Shown here piece after piece: positions 10,698-18,564 of a stretch of 64,000 nucleotides of DNA. The translations under genes were made by a program, and so were the position numbers. This stretch comes from Marseilla massiliensis. GTDB lineage: Bacteria > Bacteroidota > Bacteroidia > Bacteroidales > Bacteroidaceae. Location of the stretch: the NCBI RefSeq assembly GCF_016899955.1, contig NZ_JACJJL010000003.1:62001-126000 (forward strand), in the 5' to 3' direction. The notes under the pieces were generated by a model that saw nothing but the letters and a program-made list of their open reading frames with translations, did not search any database and was not told the DNA's origin. The first letter of the stretch is position 1, and each line of letters starts with the position of its first letter.

Positions 10698-10788
10698 GTT
10701 ATCCTGAATACAATCTTTTTACCTTAAAACGGCTAATACCTATTGAGTAATGCCTCCCACTGTGAAGTGGGGGGCGTTTTTGTTTTTT
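10698..10788 (+). ncRNA. Candidate small RNA, about 90 nt
   Basis: The unit is defined by a consensus promoter at 10661-10692 and a strong hairpin plus T-run at 10752-10788. The start near 10698 is estimated from the -7 box. The interval has no plausible coding frame: the only ATG (10750-10752) opens directly into the terminator stem. It lies on the plus strand, convergent with tRNA-Cys and divergent from rho. It was not recognised as 6S, SRP, tmRNA or RNase P RNA. Its function is unknown; a trans-acting regulatory RNA is one possibility. Confidence 0.55.
10752..10788 (+). terminator. Intrinsic terminator of the small RNA
   Basis: GCCTCCCACT (10752-10761) pairs with AGTGGGGGGC (10766-10775), with one wobble pair and loop GTGA. 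The tail GTTTTTGTTTTTT follows. Confidence 0.85.
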
Positions 10789-10891
10789 CCGGTCATCCTC
10801 CTGTCTTTCCGCGGCCCGCCTGCCGGTGTCTTGCCTGCCGCCTGCTATGGGCTTTTCCGTGGCCACAGGTGGTGGCTTGGCGTTGCGCAAC

Positions 10892-10924
10892 AAAAAAGGA
10901 TGCCCAAAGAAGGACATCCTTTTT
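10892..10924 (-). terminator. Terminator after tRNA-Cys
   Basis: On the minus strand AAAAAGGATGTCC and GGGCATCCTTTTTT form a hairpin just after the tRNA 3' end, closing in a T-run. Confidence 0.8.
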
Positions 10925-10928
10925 GTTG

Positions 10929-10999
10929 AGGTACCTAGCAGAGTCGAACTGCTCTACACGGTTTTGCAGACCGTTACCTAACCGCTCGGCCAAGGTACC
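10929..10999 (-). tRNA. tRNA-Cys (GCA)
   Basis: Read on the minus strand, the sequence folds as a cloverleaf. The acceptor stem GGTACCT pairs with AGGTACC, the D-loop contains GAGCGGTTAGG, the anticodon loop CTGCAAA has anticodon GCA, and the T-arm contains GTTCGACTC. The discriminator base is T (U73), as expected for tRNA-Cys. The CCA end is not encoded. A full consensus promoter lies at 11019-11050 and a terminator follows at 10892-10924, so the gene is an independent unit. Confidence 0.97.
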
Positions 11000-11018
11000 A
11001 ATGTTGGTTTTGCGGGTG

Positions 11019-11050
11019 CAAAGGTAACACATTAATTTGGATTGTCCAAA
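11019..11050 (-). promoter_or_regulatory. tRNA-Cys promoter
   Basis: On the minus strand TTTG (11047-11050), a 20-bp spacer and TACCTTTG (11019-11026) match the Bacteroidetes consensus, about 20 bp before the tRNA. Confidence 0.8.
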
Positions 11051-11132
11051 TTATTTTGCAATTATTTTTTCTGTTTTATAGTAAAATGCCACATATATTG
11101 CTTTTGGCCTGCAGTTGTTCTGTCCGTTGGGC

Positions 11133-11603
11133 TCATTCGTGGTGGTATGGCTCTCCTTTTATTATAGTGCACGCCCTGTATATCTGTTCGCTTATGATTA
11201 GCCTTATCATCTGGTGCGAAAACGTCATCCTCGACAGCGATATCTTGTCGTTGGCCCTGTCGTACACCTGTTTTGAGAAGCCGTAGGGGCCGCCTATGGC
11301 CAAAATGAGACGCTTGGCCGAGTTGCGTTGCCTTTCGAGCCACGCCGCAAACTGAAGGCTCGTAAACTCACTGCCGTGCTCGTCGAGAAGCACCAGCGTG
11401 TCCGTCGGACGCACTTGCTTGAGTATTTGTTCGCCTTCTATCGTTTTCTGCTGTTCCACAGTCAGGCTCTTGGTGTTCTTGGTCTCTGCTATGGTCACCG
11501 TTTCCATGGGCATGTAGTGGCTGATGCGTTCGGCATAGTCGTTGATGCCGGCCAGGAAATGCTTGTCGGTGGTCTTTCCCACCTGCAACAGGATTGTCTT
11601 CAT
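11133..11603 (-). CDS. rlmH: 23S rRNA (pseudouridine-1915 N3) methyltransferase
   Basis: The 156-residue SPOUT methyltransferase modifies pseudouridine 1915 in helix 69 of 23S rRNA. It shows the family start MKTILLQVGKT, the LDEHGSEFTSLQFAAWL segment, the SAM-binding loop LAIGGPYGFS, and the C-terminal SRMTFSHQMIRLIISEQIYRA ending in PYHHE. It overlaps the upstream DUF4491 gene by 4 bp (ATGA), so the two are coupled. Confidence 0.96.
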   Translation of the reverse strand: MKTILLQVGKTTDKHFLAGINDYAERISHYMPMETVTIAETKNTKSLTVEQQKTIEGEQILKQVRPTDTLVLLDEHGSEFTSLQFAAWLERQRNSAKRLILAIGGPYGFSKQVYDRANDKISLSRMTFSHQMIRLIISEQIYRACTIIKGEPYHHE

Positions 11604-11902
11604 TGCTTGCCGTATTCATGTTTGCGCTTGGGGTTCATGGGGAACCAGCCCTTCAGCACCCGTTTGCGCTGGTCGAACAATTCGCCTATCGACCAAAGGA
11701 ACGAAGCTCCGACAACGCCGAATATTGACGAAACGATGACGTTTTCTATAAACAGGGCGGCTGCTACAGACGCGAGCCCGAGCACAAGGAACACCCACCA
11801 CAGCCGGGTGCCTGTGTAATACTCGGTCTTTATCACTATGGGGTGGAAAATGCCAATAATCAAGAATGTGCTGACGGCTATGATAACTCCGGTGAAGTAC
11901 AT
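11600..11902 (-). CDS. DUF4491 small membrane protein
   Basis: This 100-residue protein has three likely membrane helices (residues 4-22, 35-52 and 56-75) and a basic C-terminal tail (RKRVLKGWFPMNPKRKHEYGK). It matches the DUF4491 family known mainly in Bacteroidetes, which has no assigned function. The W-S-I-GELFDQRKRV-KGWFP-NP-R motif is the family hallmark. It lies 12 bp after the GH43-like gene and overlaps rlmH by 4 bp. Confidence 0.85.
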   Translation of the reverse strand: MYFTGVIIAVSTFLIIGIFHPIVIKTEYYTGTRLWWVFLVLGLASVAAALFIENVIVSSIFGVVGASFLWSIGELFDQRKRVLKGWFPMNPKRKHEYGKQ

Positions 11903-11914
11903 GGTTGATGCTTG

Positions 11915-12922
11915 TTATTTGTTGTTTATGGGGAATGCCTTGACAAGGCGCTTGCGTTCTTTCTTTGTTATCTGTATGGTTGTGCCGTGACGGGGCGTGA
12001 AGGCGCCGCGCATCTCGCTGTCCTGCACATATTCAAACGTGTTGAGGTCTGAGCTCTTTGCAAACTGGTAGTTATGGTCGCGGTAGCAGTCGTACATGAG
12101 GCACCATCCGCCCTGTATAAGCGGGAATACGCACGAGCCTTCGACGTCGCTCTTGGTTATCTCGCAGAACCCCGGGCGCAGCTTCCATGTGTCGGGAGAG
12201 TGCAGGTCGGTGAAGGTGTATTTGCGTATGCCCTTGTGCTGGCCGGCCTTCTCGGTCTTGAAAAACAGGTGGTAGGTGCCGTTCTCGTCTTCAACGATGT
12301 CGGTGTCGATGGTGGCTTCCTTATAGTCGAACAGCACTTTGGGCGTGCCTTCCAGTCCGCTGAAGTCGGGAGTGGCGTAGCAATAGTAAACCTTGTCGTA
12401 CGGTATCGACTTGTCGTCTGTAAGGAGCGAGAAGTAAACCATGTATTTTCCGGCAGACTTGTCATATATTGTCTGCGGGGCCCACACCCGGGTGACGTTG
12501 GCAAATTCGGTGCCCTTGAATCTTTCGGGGAAGTGTACGGTGTGGTGCTCCCAGTGAATCAGGTCGTTCGATTTCATCAGTACTATGCCGCGGTTGCTTG
12601 TCCAGCCCAACGAGCAGCGCATGTCGGTGGCAACCATGTAGAAAGTGCCGTCGTCGGCTCTCAGTATGTGCGGGTCGCGCACGCCCTTGCTCAGTGCTAT
12701 CGTGTCGCTGCTGATGATGGGGCGTCCGCCGTTAAGCGGTGTATAGTTGAACCCGTCGTCACTGATGGCGAAGCATATTTGTTCCTGTTCGGGGGCGTTG
12801 CCTGTGAAGTATGCAAACAGATAACTTGTCATTTCTGCTTTTTTCTTTGCCAATGACATTGTCGCGGTGGCAGGAAAGCACAGAGTGGCGATAAGTGCTA
12901 CTAATAGTTTTCTTGTCTTCAT
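11915..12922 (-). CDS. GH43-like arabinosidase-type glycosidase
   Basis: The ATG at 12922 gives 335 residues with a signal peptide (MKTRKLLVALIATLCFPATAT); the longer frame upstream crosses intergenic repeats. The rest is one five-bladed beta-propeller domain of GH43 type. Likely catalytic residues are D83 in VRDPH, D208 in TIDTDIV and E261 in DVEGS. WAPQTIYD is typical of this branch. The same pattern occurs in the second half of the GH51 fusion at 23872 (TSRLGWTSNH, WAPQVIYD), so the two are related. It is probably periplasmic. It is followed closely by DUF4491 and rlmH, an unexpected partnership. The exact substrate cannot be read from sequence; an arabinofuranoside is most likely. Confidence 0.8.
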   Translation of the reverse strand: MKTRKLLVALIATLCFPATATMSLAKKKAEMTSYLFAYFTGNAPEQEQICFAISDDGFNYTPLNGGRPIISSDTIALSKGVRDPHILRADDGTFYMVATDMRCSLGWTSNRGIVLMKSNDLIHWEHHTVHFPERFKGTEFANVTRVWAPQTIYDKSAGKYMVYFSLLTDDKSIPYDKVYYCYATPDFSGLEGTPKVLFDYKEATIDTDIVEDENGTYHLFFKTEKAGQHKGIRKYTFTDLHSPDTWKLRPGFCEITKSDVEGSCVFPLIQGGWCLMYDCYRDHNYQFAKSSDLNTFEYVQDSEMRGAFTPRHGTTIQITKKERKRLVKAFPINNK

Positions 12923-13081
12923 GTTGATATGATTTATTTCCTTGTTTTGGTTTATGTTGCTTGTTGTCAGTCGGTTGCGGACTTTTCGTGCCGTTGTCTG
13001 CCGACCGTTGGCCTTGGCCGGGCCATGCCTGTTTTGCCCTCTGGCCCATGGTGTGAAGCCGCTGTTGCTGGGCCGGTTTGT

Positions 13082-13165
13082 CAAACGGCCCGTTTCGCAA
13101 TGCGATACGTGCCGTTTGGCACCGCCGTTCATGCCGTTTTGCATTGCCGTTCGGCCTGTTTTGCC
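13082..13165. repeat. Cluster of AAACGGC/GCCGTTT palindromic repeats
   Basis: The segment holds AAACGGCCCGTTT near its start, the hairpin GTGCCGTTTGGCAC (13109-13122), and GCCGTTTTGCATTGC (13133-13147), the last identical to part of the palindrome at 4866. A further TGCCGTTTGGCA lies at 13220-13231. All are noncoding and lie between the GH43-like gene and its possible promoter at 13324. Confidence 0.6.
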
Positions 13166-13323
13166 CGTGGATGTGGTTGTGTGGGGTAGGGCATGAATAG
13201 TTGGCTGCATGTCGAGGCTTGCCGTTTGGCACGAATCTGTACATGCCTGCATGCTGCATTGCCGGGCGTCCGGATGGCGTGCGACCCCCAAGCCATGCAG
13301 GGGCCGCCGCCGACTCTTATTTG

Positions 13324-13331
13324 CAAAAGTA
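13324..13331 (-). promoter_or_regulatory. Possible promoter -7 box for the GH43-like gene
   Basis: TACTTTTG on the minus strand matches TAnnTTTG but lies about 400 bp before the ATG at 12922. If used, it gives a leader containing the palindromic repeats. AAATAAA and TTTATTT (13353-13370) form an inverted repeat just upstream and could be an operator. No clear -33 element is seen. Confidence 0.35.
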
Positions 13332-13566
13332 ACAAATTAACCGGAGATTTTGAAATAAATCTCTTTATTTTTCTTGCCTACGAGCTCTTTTCACCCTGTT
13401 GCTGCCCTTGCGGCAGGGCGGCCTGTGCCACACCCGCGGGGCGCGTTTTCCTTTCTGCTCATGCCGTTACAGCAAGCCGCGCGGTGGCTTTGTGTTGCTG
13501 GCTATGGCCCGGCTGTTTGTCGCCGGCTTTCTGCCTTTTTTCCTGATTGGGTTAGGGTAGACGGCA

Positions 13567-13944
13567 ATGAACTGGTTCATACTTTTTGCTACTTCACTGC
13601 TTGGCTCAACCCACGATGCCACATCCATTGCAGGCATTGTGCACAACGAGTGGATACTGCGGGGCGGTAGGCGGCAATTCGCTCCTCTCGAACTTCTTGG
13701 CCGGTTTTGCCGGGGCGTTCATGAATTTTGCCACACTTACCGAAGAGCCTATAATTCAGGGACTTCTGGCCTCTTGCATGGGCGATGGCCCTGCATTGGC
13801 ATTGCTCCTGGCCGGCCGTCGTTGTCGTTGCCGAGCATGCTTGTCATCAATCAGGTGATGGGGTTGAGGAAAACGGCAGTGTATGTTGCATTGGTCATCG
13901 TGATGGCCACTCTTTCCGGCTGGATATTCGGTGCTTTGTCATGA
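13567..13944 (+). pseudogene. Decayed permease (DUF318/ArsP-like), C-terminal remnant
   Basis: Reading across two frames gives a stretch typical of the DUF318/PF03773 permease family: an NEWILR segment, then VGGNSLLSNFLAGFAGAFM, FATLTEEPIIQGLL, MGDGPALALLLAG, then PSLSLPSMLVI and KKTAVYV-like VMGLRKTAVYVALVIVMATLSGWIFG. Frame 1 runs to about 13660, where the GGGG run (13661-13664) carries one extra base. Frame 2 runs from there to about 13815, and frame 1 resumes after one missing C near 13816. Only the last roughly 125 residues of a protein normally over 300 long are visible; the region before 13567 shows no family character. It is either a true pseudogene or a remnant with two sequencing indels. 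Members move unknown substrates or, in ArsP, organoarsenicals. Confidence 0.7.
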
Positions 13945-13986
13945 TGCCTATTGGTTGGGATGACATGAGGCAAGATTGGGGCTCTG

Positions 13987-14021
13987 CTGACTTGATGCCG
14001 CAATTTGCGGCATCAAGTCAG
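13987..14021. repeat. Perfect 17-bp palindrome downstream of the regulator gene
   Basis: Bases 13987-14003 and 14005-14021 form a perfect inverted repeat around a single T at 14004. It lies 45 bp beyond the regulator stop, so it may end or stabilise that transcript, although no T-run follows. Its first 12 bases, CTGACTTGATGC, recur at 19738-19749 between the GH43 gene and the second operator. Confidence 0.65.
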
Positions 14022-14066
14022 GCCATTGCCGCTAAGGCTGCCTTGCCATACATTAGCATGATATCA

Positions 14067-17000
14067 TTACTCAGATTCACGTCTTTCCGTATTGCTATCT
14101 GCCGTTAAGCTGCCTACATATTCTTTGATAGTCATTCCATACTCCTTTTTGAAGCACCTCGATAAATATTTTGATGTGTTGAACCCCACCTTCAGCGATA
14201 GCTCGGTGATGGTCATGTTTGGGTTTTGCTTTATTATCCGGCACGCCTCCTTCAGGCGTATGTTGGTGATGAATCCCGCGACATTGTAACCGGTGATGGC
14301 CTTCAGCTTATTGTAAAGGGTGGATGAGCTGACGCACATGTCACTTGCAAAAGTCTCCCTGTCGTAATCAAAGTCGTTGATGTGGGCTTTAACGCACTCT
14401 GTGGCTTTCTGCACAAAGGCATATTCAGGGTTGCTGTAGTGCTGTTCGTTGGCAGTTGAATCCGTGTTTCGTGTCAGCTGTTCTTTTATTCTTATTCGGT
14501 TTGATATTATGTTGTCAACCCTCAGCAACAGCTCGTCAAGTTTGAATGGCTTTGTGATGTAGTCGTCGGCTCCCGTTTCAAATATCTTGTACCTGTCTTC
14601 TTCTCGTATCTTGGCAGTAAGCAATATGACTGGCAATTGCCTGAACTCGTTGCTTTTCTTTATCTCGCGTGTCAGTTCCATTCCGTCCATGACCGGCATC
14701 ATGACGTCTGATATAACAACGTCAAGTTCCTTGCGGCAAATAGTGTTAAGCGCCTGCTTCCCGTTTTTTGCCGTATATGTCGTGTATTTTTTGCTTAATA
14801 GCCGTTGCATGAGCTCGAGTAGTTCCTCGTTGTCCTCAACAATTAGAATCTTGAACCTATGGTCGTCGTTAACACTGTGTGAGAATCCGCTTGTTCGATG
14901 TTGTGTGCTGTCTATTTCCGTTACGTACGGGCCTATCATGTCGTTGCTGTTCATCTCTTCCGTTTCTTCCTTTGCATACTGCTTCTTGTCTGTCGGTATC
15001 CTTACGGTGAAAACAGTTCCCTGTTCAACTACACTATGGCAGTCGATGCTGCCATGGTGCAGTTTGACGAGGTCGTGGGTTAACGACAGGCCTATGCCTG
15101 TGCCTGTTGTGTTTTTTCGCCTGTAGTCACCGTCGAGAAACCTGCTGTACAGGTTTTTCATCTTGTCTTTTGAAATGCCAGTGCCTTCGTCTTTCACTTC
15201 CAGTATGGCTGTGTTTTTTTCCATGGTGAGCGTCACCGTTACAAGGCCATTGTCTTTGTTGTATTTTATGGCGTTCGATACAAGATTATATATTATCTTG
15301 TCTATCTTGTCTGGGTCGAACCATACGTCTTTTTGGCTGAGGCCGTTGTTGTTGACAATTAGTTTCTGTCCGCGTGCGCTTGCCATTGGCCTGATGTTAT
15401 CGCATTCTTGTTCTACAAAGCCGGCCAAGTCGCCTTTGCTCACCTTCAGTTTCAACTGTCCAGCCTGCGACTTCCTGACCTCCAGTATCTGCCTCAGCAG
15501 TCGCGTGAGCCTGTTTATGTTGTTGTGTATCAGGCCATAGTCATTGCCGTACTGAGGGGCTTTTGCCTTTATTTCGTCGACAGCGGCCGAGATGACTGTT
15601 AGCGGTGTGAGCAGTTCGTGGGTAATGTTGGTAAACACCACCGACATCTGCAGTCTGTTTTTCGTTTTAAGGTGGTTCTTGTACCATTCGATGCAGGCAA
15701 ACACTACTCCTGCCAATATAATAATGTATAGCGTGAAGGCCCACCACGACAGATACCACGGAGGCAATACCTTTACCTTGATTCCATATGGCAGTTGTTG
15801 CCAATGGCCGAAACTGTCAGATGCTTTCAGGTTGAATGTGTATGATCCCGGAGGCAGGTCTTTATACTGTGCGCTGTGTTGTGACGCATCGCCATAGTGC
15901 CACTCTTGGTCGTAGCCTTCGAGTTTGTATGCATATCTGTTTTGTTCCTGGTTGAAATATGTGAGCAGTGAAAATTCGATAGAGAACTTGCCAACTGTTG
16001 CCGGTATGGTCAACTTGCGTGTGAATACGGGCATGTCCGGCGATATTGTTTCCCTTAGTCTGGCCTCTACTTGCGCCAGTGGGGTGTTGTCGATTACTAT
16101 GTCTGATATTATGAGCTTAGGCTGCCATTTGCCCTGATGGGCCATCAGGTTCTTTGGCGAAAACGCCATGATGCCGTTTCTGTTGCCAAATAGCAGCATC
16201 GAGTCGTGCTTGAAGCACATGTAAGGGCTGAATAGTCTGTGGCCAGCGCCGTCATTGTTGGCATATATGGCTACGTCAGGTTTCTGGTTTGAGTTGTCAT
16301 TGCTGAATGACAGTTTTATCATGGCGCTGTTGTTTGTGAGCCATAGGTTGCCTTTGTTGTCTTCGTTTATAGTCAGAATGCCGTCGTTGCCTATATGGTA
16401 TTCCTTGTTTTTAGGCTCAAACCTGTCTTCTTTTTCATTATATAAAAACAGGCCGCTGCTTTTGGATATTGCCCACAGGCGCCCGTGCGAGTCTTGCATG
16501 CACGTTGTTGCCTCGCCCACGGCAAACCTTCCGTTTCGTGGGTGATAGTGGGCGAAATGCAGCGTCTGGGGCTGTGTAGGGGTGCCGCTAATCCTTATGA
16601 TGCCCTCGTTTTCTGTGGCTATCCATATATTTCCGCTGTTGTCTTCGGTTATGCCCCTTACGTCGCAGTTGGTGAAATCGTCATTGCCGTTTTTCATTTT
16701 GAGTATCAAGCCATCCCCTCCCGGGAGAGCAACGCTCACGGCCGAGCGTTGCCCAATCCAAATGTTGCCGTTTTTCTGTATGTATAGTGTATTTACATAG
16801 TCATCCTTGATGAAGTTGGGAGCGTTAAGGTGGTTTAGAACGCGAGCTCTGTCGTCTTTGCCATACACAATGACACCATAGCTTCGGCTTGCCATCCATA
16901 TATCCCCCTGAGCAGTCTTGCAGATTGAAGATATGCTGGCCTTTACCACCTGCTTGAATATACCAGCCCCGTTAAGCCCGGGTATTTCACTGTCGTAGAG

Positions 17001-18122
17001 GGTCTTGCCCGTCGTGCGGTTGTGCAGTGCTATGCCATACGGATTGAGGCCGAGCCACAGTTTCTTTCCATCATCGGTGTATATTGTCTCGATGTGGCTT
17101 ATGTTTCTGTGGCTTTGCCGTTCCAGTTTCCATGACTCATACATCGGTGGAGTGGTATGTATTTGTATTATTCCATCGTTCATGGTCCCGATGTAAATGT
17201 GGCCGGAGCCGTCTGTCGCCATGCTGTTGCAGAACTTGTACTTATCTGTATTGGTGAACTTTGTGTCGCTTTTTTCGTTGAGCATACTTATGCCGTCGCG
17301 TCCGCAGGTATATATGGTACCGGTGGCCTTGTCTTCGAGCATGTCGTGGATTATGTTGAAATTGTCGGAGTCGTTGTTGAATCGTCGCACTCTTGGCGAC
17401 GAAATGTTGTCAGGATGCTCAATCAGTTCTATGCCGTGCCCCCAAGTGCCAATCCACAAGCGCTGCTTGCTGTCTATGAGCAGTTTGTAGGCAGAGTTCA
17501 TGTCGTTTGTCTGCGGATACTGCTCAAGCTTGCTGCTTCCTTTGCGCAATCTGAACAGGCCGTTTATCCATGTCCCAACGTATATTGTTCCGTTCTTGTC
17601 TTCGGCAATCGATTTGACGCTGTAGTTCCTTGCATAAGGGTAGTCGTGGAATTTGCCGTCAGTCTTGTCGTAGCGTGTAAGGCCGCCGTCTGTGCCAATC
17701 CACACGGTTCCATTGCTTGAGGTGAAGAGGGTGTAGATGATGCGCTGAGTGTTTTTAGGCAAATGTAATGTCTTGAATGTGCCTTTTCGTTTGTTCATGA
17801 TGGCCAGCCCGTCGCGCGTACCTATCCATATATTGTTGTCGTGGTCTTCTGTGAGCGACATTATATAGTTGTTAGGCAATATACCGGGCGAATAAGCGTC
17901 TGACTTGTATGTGCGGAAACTGTAGCCGTCGTAAGACAGCAGGCCCGAACATGAACCTATCCACATGATGCCATCGTTGTCGAGGAACACACATCCTGCT
18001 TCGTCGGTGTCGAATGCAGATATTTGGATTGGTGTTGTTATCTGATATTTCTCACCATGCGCAATGGTTGTGACGCTGAGAAATATCGACATAATTATTG
18101 GTAATATTGACGAATTGCTCAT
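14067..18122 (-). CDS. Hybrid two-component system sensor/regulator (HTCS)
   Basis: This 1351-residue protein joins a whole signalling path. A signal peptide comes first, then two periplasmic seven-bladed propeller domains built of Reg_prop repeats (many WIGT-GL or LWIGT segments), and a Y_Y_Y domain (about 690-780, with the YAYKLEGYDQEWHYG motif). One membrane helix (about 786-808), a histidine kinase with phospho-acceptor H835 in TNITHELLTPL, an ATPase with NLVSNAIKYN and GTGIGLSL, a receiver with D1139 in ISDVMMPVMDG, and a C-terminal AraC-type HTH follow. The start is the ATG at 18122; the upstream TTG is not needed. HTCS proteins sense an oligosaccharide and activate a neighbouring PUL. 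It is divergent from the GH43 gene at 18565 and is the probable activator of both operator blocks. Confidence 0.97.
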   Translation of the reverse strand: MSNSSILPIIMSIFLSVTTIAHGEKYQITTPIQISAFDTDEAGCVFLDNDGIMWIGSCSGLLSYDGYSFRTYKSDAYSPGILPNNYIMSLTEDHDNNIWIGTRDGLAIMNKRKGTFKTLHLPKNTQRIIYTLFTSSNGTVWIGTDGGLTRYDKTDGKFHDYPYARNYSVKSIAEDKNGTIYVGTWINGLFRLRKGSSKLEQYPQTNDMNSAYKLLIDSKQRLWIGTWGHGIELIEHPDNISSPRVRRFNNDSDNFNIIHDMLEDKATGTIYTCGRDGISMLNEKSDTKFTNTDKYKFCNSMATDGSGHIYIGTMNDGIIQIHTTPPMYESWKLERQSHRNISHIETIYTDDGKKLWLGLNPYGIALHNRTTGKTLYDSEIPGLNGAGIFKQVVKASISSICKTAQGDIWMASRSYGVIVYGKDDRARVLNHLNAPNFIKDDYVNTLYIQKNGNIWIGQRSAVSVALPGGDGLILKMKNGNDDFTNCDVRGITEDNSGNIWIATENEGIIRISGTPTQPQTLHFAHYHPRNGRFAVGEATTCMQDSHGRLWAISKSSGLFLYNEKEDRFEPKNKEYHIGNDGILTINEDNKGNLWLTNNSAMIKLSFSNDNSNQKPDVAIYANNDGAGHRLFSPYMCFKHDSMLLFGNRNGIMAFSPKNLMAHQGKWQPKLIISDIVIDNTPLAQVEARLRETISPDMPVFTRKLTIPATVGKFSIEFSLLTYFNQEQNRYAYKLEGYDQEWHYGDASQHSAQYKDLPPGSYTFNLKASDSFGHWQQLPYGIKVKVLPPWYLSWWAFTLYIIILAGVVFACIEWYKNHLKTKNRLQMSVVFTNITHELLTPLTVISAAVDEIKAKAPQYGNDYGLIHNNINRLTRLLRQILEVRKSQAGQLKLKVSKGDLAGFVEQECDNIRPMASARGQKLIVNNNGLSQKDVWFDPDKIDKIIYNLVSNAIKYNKDNGLVTVTLTMEKNTAILEVKDEGTGISKDKMKNLYSRFLDGDYRRKNTTGTGIGLSLTHDLVKLHHGSIDCHSVVEQGTVFTVRIPTDKKQYAKEETEEMNSNDMIGPYVTEIDSTQHRTSGFSHSVNDDHRFKILIVEDNEELLELMQRLLSKKYTTYTAKNGKQALNTICRKELDVVISDVMMPVMDGMELTREIKKSNEFRQLPVILLTAKIREEDRYKIFETGADDYITKPFKLDELLLRVDNIISNRIRIKEQLTRNTDSTANEQHYSNPEYAFVQKATECVKAHINDFDYDRETFASDMCVSSSTLYNKLKAITGYNVAGFITNIRLKEACRIIKQNPNMTITELSLKVGFNTSKYLSRCFKKEYGMTIKEYVGSLTADSNTERRESE

Positions 18123-18143
18123 TTTGACTGATATATATAAATG

Positions 18144-18151
18144 CAAAGATA
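18144..18151 (-). promoter_or_regulatory. -7 box for the HTCS gene
   Basis: On the minus strand TATCTTTG matches TAnnTTTG about 22 bp before the ATG at 18122. A weak -33 (GTTTC at 18171-18175) lies at about the right distance. Confidence 0.55.
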
Positions 18152-18368
18152 CTATAATTTAGCCCAATGCGAAACATTTGAGTCATTTATTTTGCAGAAT
18201 GTACCTGCTTGATACAAAAGACATAGTGCTATCATGTTTGTGGGGTAAGGTAGAAAGTTTGCTGCATTCTCTGTTGATTGGCGGTGGTTGTATGTATATG
18301 GGATGAGGGAAGCCGTGCCATTGTAATTTGTATGCTATTTTAGTTGAAAACAAAGGCCATGGTGCCCC

Positions 18369-18436
18369 AATTAACTATTTCGTCCCTCCAATTAATGATA
18401 AGTTTCCCTTATGTGGCGTCTATCATGGTAATTTTG
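18369..18436 (+). promoter_or_regulatory. HTCS operator-promoter block 1 (GH43 gene)
   Basis: A 68-bp block begins AATTAAC, contains AATTAATGATAA and TTTCCCTT, and ends in TAATTTTG (-7 box, 18429-18436). It is matched nearly base for base, with one gap, by 19796-19862. The ATG of the GH43 gene lies about 130 bp downstream. The conserved part upstream of the -7 box is where an activator such as the adjacent HTCS would bind. Confidence 0.7.
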
Positions 18437-18564
18437 CGCAGCTAAAAACGAAAGCGTTGGCTATGGGGACAAACTTCAGGGCACTGACGATGCCCCTATG
18501 ATGTCAATGCGCTATAAAACCAAATTCAATCTGACTGATATTATTAAGATTAAACCTCGAAACA

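Noticed and set aside
13193..13546. 117-residue frame before the permease remnant
   Set aside because: No family match, runs through palindromic repeats and is not in the frame of the remnant.
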